A stretch of 64,000 nt of DNA, from positions 23,834,285 to 23,898,284 of the forward strand of contig NC_054084.1 of NCBI RefSeq assembly GCF_017562075.2. The letters run 5' to 3'. Source of the DNA: Anopheles merus. Taxonomy: Eukaryota; Arthropoda; Insecta; Diptera; Culicidae. The notes beneath the pieces were generated by a model, which saw only the letters and a program-made list of their open reading frames with translations, was not told where the DNA came from and searched no databases. The position numbers and the translations under genes were made by a program. The first letter of the stretch is position 1, and every line of letters starts with the position of its first letter. Of this stretch, positions 62,201-64,000 are shown piece by piece.

Positions 62201-64000
62201 TGGGGAGGGTTGACAAACGTTCCATTCGTGTTTGAGTGTATCGGTTGTTTTAAGAAGATGGACGTTCGTTTTGTGGAATTGGGACAAAGATAAGTGATTG
62301 GAAGTGGAGGCGTATGATTTGAAAGATGAAAGGCAAGGCGGGTAGCAAGAAGAGGCCTGATTTTGAAGAGATACAGAACACATTTCTAGAATGTTGAATC
62401 TTAATCTGTACACTATGATGTATTCTGGACAAACCGAAACTGAATAAGGTTGATTGGGTGTTTGTGTATAATGCGATTGTTGTGATTAGTTTGGAAGTTT
62501 ATCGGATGCAACATATTAATCCACATCAGCAGAAATAGAATAGGCTCTAAGAAGTTAAAAGGCATTTTTGAAGCATGGTTCGTTGGCTTATGAAAATTCA
62601 AAAAATCAACTGAATTATTCGTTTGCTTGCTGCATTTTTTTTGTTTCAGTACAACTGCTGATTTCGAGCAAAATTTCTTCATTTCAAGATATAAAAAGAA
62701 TCAACAACGATGAGCGTAGGATCCATCAAAAGGCTTCAACGTCAGCTGATAACATGTCAAACAGTATGAAGAACGGATATTGGAACCAGCAAGCGTTCTT
62801 TCAAACAAATCGACATTCCCGAGAGAGTGCAACAAAACACAAAAGGAAGTTTGCAATTCAAACCACAACATAAAACCAAAGAGAAAAGCTTTTCGTTGCT
62901 TTGTCGTTGATGGATCCGCCGTTTCTTGGAGTATGAGAATGATTTTGATTTGTGTCAGCAATCGGATTGGAATAATACATCAAAACCTTGGTTGTTTGCT
63001 ATGGGAAATCAATTGTTCACTCTTTGGTGTGAGAGGTTCTGATATGTGACGATATGGGTAGTGTTCGTCATGGTATCTAGCTCACTATTTAGGAAAGGCT
63101 TTGGCAATCTTCAAAGTGAGGTTGCGCTTAATATATTTGATAACTACTTTTTACGAGATCTGCTTGTCAAAACTCACCCTCATGCTGTCAAGCTGTAAGG
63201 ACAAATGCAAGCCTTTGAATGCCATCTGTTGGTGCCTTGACCTTGTGATGTGACGACAAAACTCAAACTGGGAAACAGCCACCTTCAGACACATGGAACA
63301 TCAAACGTTTTATTTTATTATTTCCGGATAATAATGTCACGCAGATTAGGCCCGGAGCAATATGTCTGAGTCTGACGGTAGAACGGTAGAACGTACCGGT
63401 GTCTGTACAATAATCTATTAGAACAAATGCAGAGCCGTTGTGATGAAATCACTATGAGCAGTAGGTGGGGTGTGTTTTCCTGAAGCAAAATTACTAAACA
63501 AGAAGGGATTCCAATCTGAAAGACAATAGGGTAAAGGATGATAGTTGTATGGAAAAATAGAAAAAAGTAATAAAACAATGAAGGACAGAATGAAACAAAA
63601 TGAGTAAAAAATGTATGTTTAATATTAATGTTATGAAACGTTCTCTTGTTTATACGATGTCATTTGGTTTGGTCGAGATAAAGTTTAACTTATTGCCAAA
63701 GACATGTCCCTATTCAGTTAATCTATGTAATAACAATCAAAGAAAAATAATTGCAAACGTTTGCATTTCATGCATTCTAAAGCAAAAACTAATAGGGATT
63801 GAACACAAATGATTTTTCTTCAATAAACTTATCCTCTTCGAACCCTTTTCAACGATCCATGCATGTCTTCAGGATCCATCAAGAACTGGTGCTGTTGTAA
63901 CTCCCCGGTCAGTTGCATCTACGATGACTCATTTCGCGAATAAATCTGCAACATAAGATGGAGTTGTAGAGGTGTGAAAAGTTGTTCTGAAGAGCGTGAA
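59275..64000. repeat. Palindrome block 1, right arm (outer), continues past the window
   Basis: Reverse complement of 38799-43565 with scattered substitutions and small indels. Homology near the inner edge (59275-59460) is clearly more diverged than in the body, suggesting older, unconverted sequence. It lacks 29 bp present in the left arm (junction near 60948-60953). No gene is called. The open frames shared with the left arm (for example 60453-60746) are in noncoding-looking DNA. Confidence 0.93.

Overview
The window reads as nuclear DNA of an anopheline mosquito. The evidence is three tandem divergent ionotropic receptor (IR) genes with 65-69 bp introns, several tRNA-derived SINEs of the kind I recall from Anopheles (Sine200/SINEX type), scattered simple repeats and very low gene density. 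The genus is an inference from these signs; no database was searched. I see no rRNA, tRNA, CRISPR or bacterial feature.

Layout: 1-3289 is flanked by 43-bp inverted repeats (42/43 identical) and looks like a DNA-transposon-type unit. Its right part holds two minus-strand reading frames that join in phase across a 99-bp GT-AG intron and look like a membrane-receptor fragment. From 3.3 to 22.8 kb there is mostly featureless intergenic DNA. It contains a minus-strand solo IR first exon at 7.2-7.4 kb that abuts a SINE fragment, a 5'-truncated SINE with perfect target duplications at 18.3 kb, and a few weak gene candidates. The functional core is 22.8-32.3 kb: one IR pseudogene and three intact IR genes (587, 620 and 591 aa), all on the plus strand. 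All three intact genes share an exon-1/short-intron/exon-2 structure and an initiator-like motif exactly 29 nt before the ATG. A SINE sits directly behind the stop codon of the third.

From 38.8 kb to the end of the window lies a large patchy inverted duplication centred near 47.9 kb. Three blocks on the left (about 4.77 kb, 555 bp, 683 bp) recur on the right in mirror order and inverse orientation. The spacers between them are non-homologous and differ in length. Identity is 99.7% in the innermost block and about 97% in the middle block, and looks lower in places in the outer block. The right middle block carries a 245-bp TA-flanked palindromic MITE built of inverted runs of a roughly 21-bp unit; the left block preserves the empty site. 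The outer block runs off the right edge of the window.

The genes I am confident of are chemosensory. The IRs are expected to be neuronal ligand-gated channel subunits. Their near-identical pore region next to diverged flanks suggests recent gene conversion. Nothing in the palindrome region is a convincing protein gene, although a few small secreted-type or membrane-type ORFs deserve a look.
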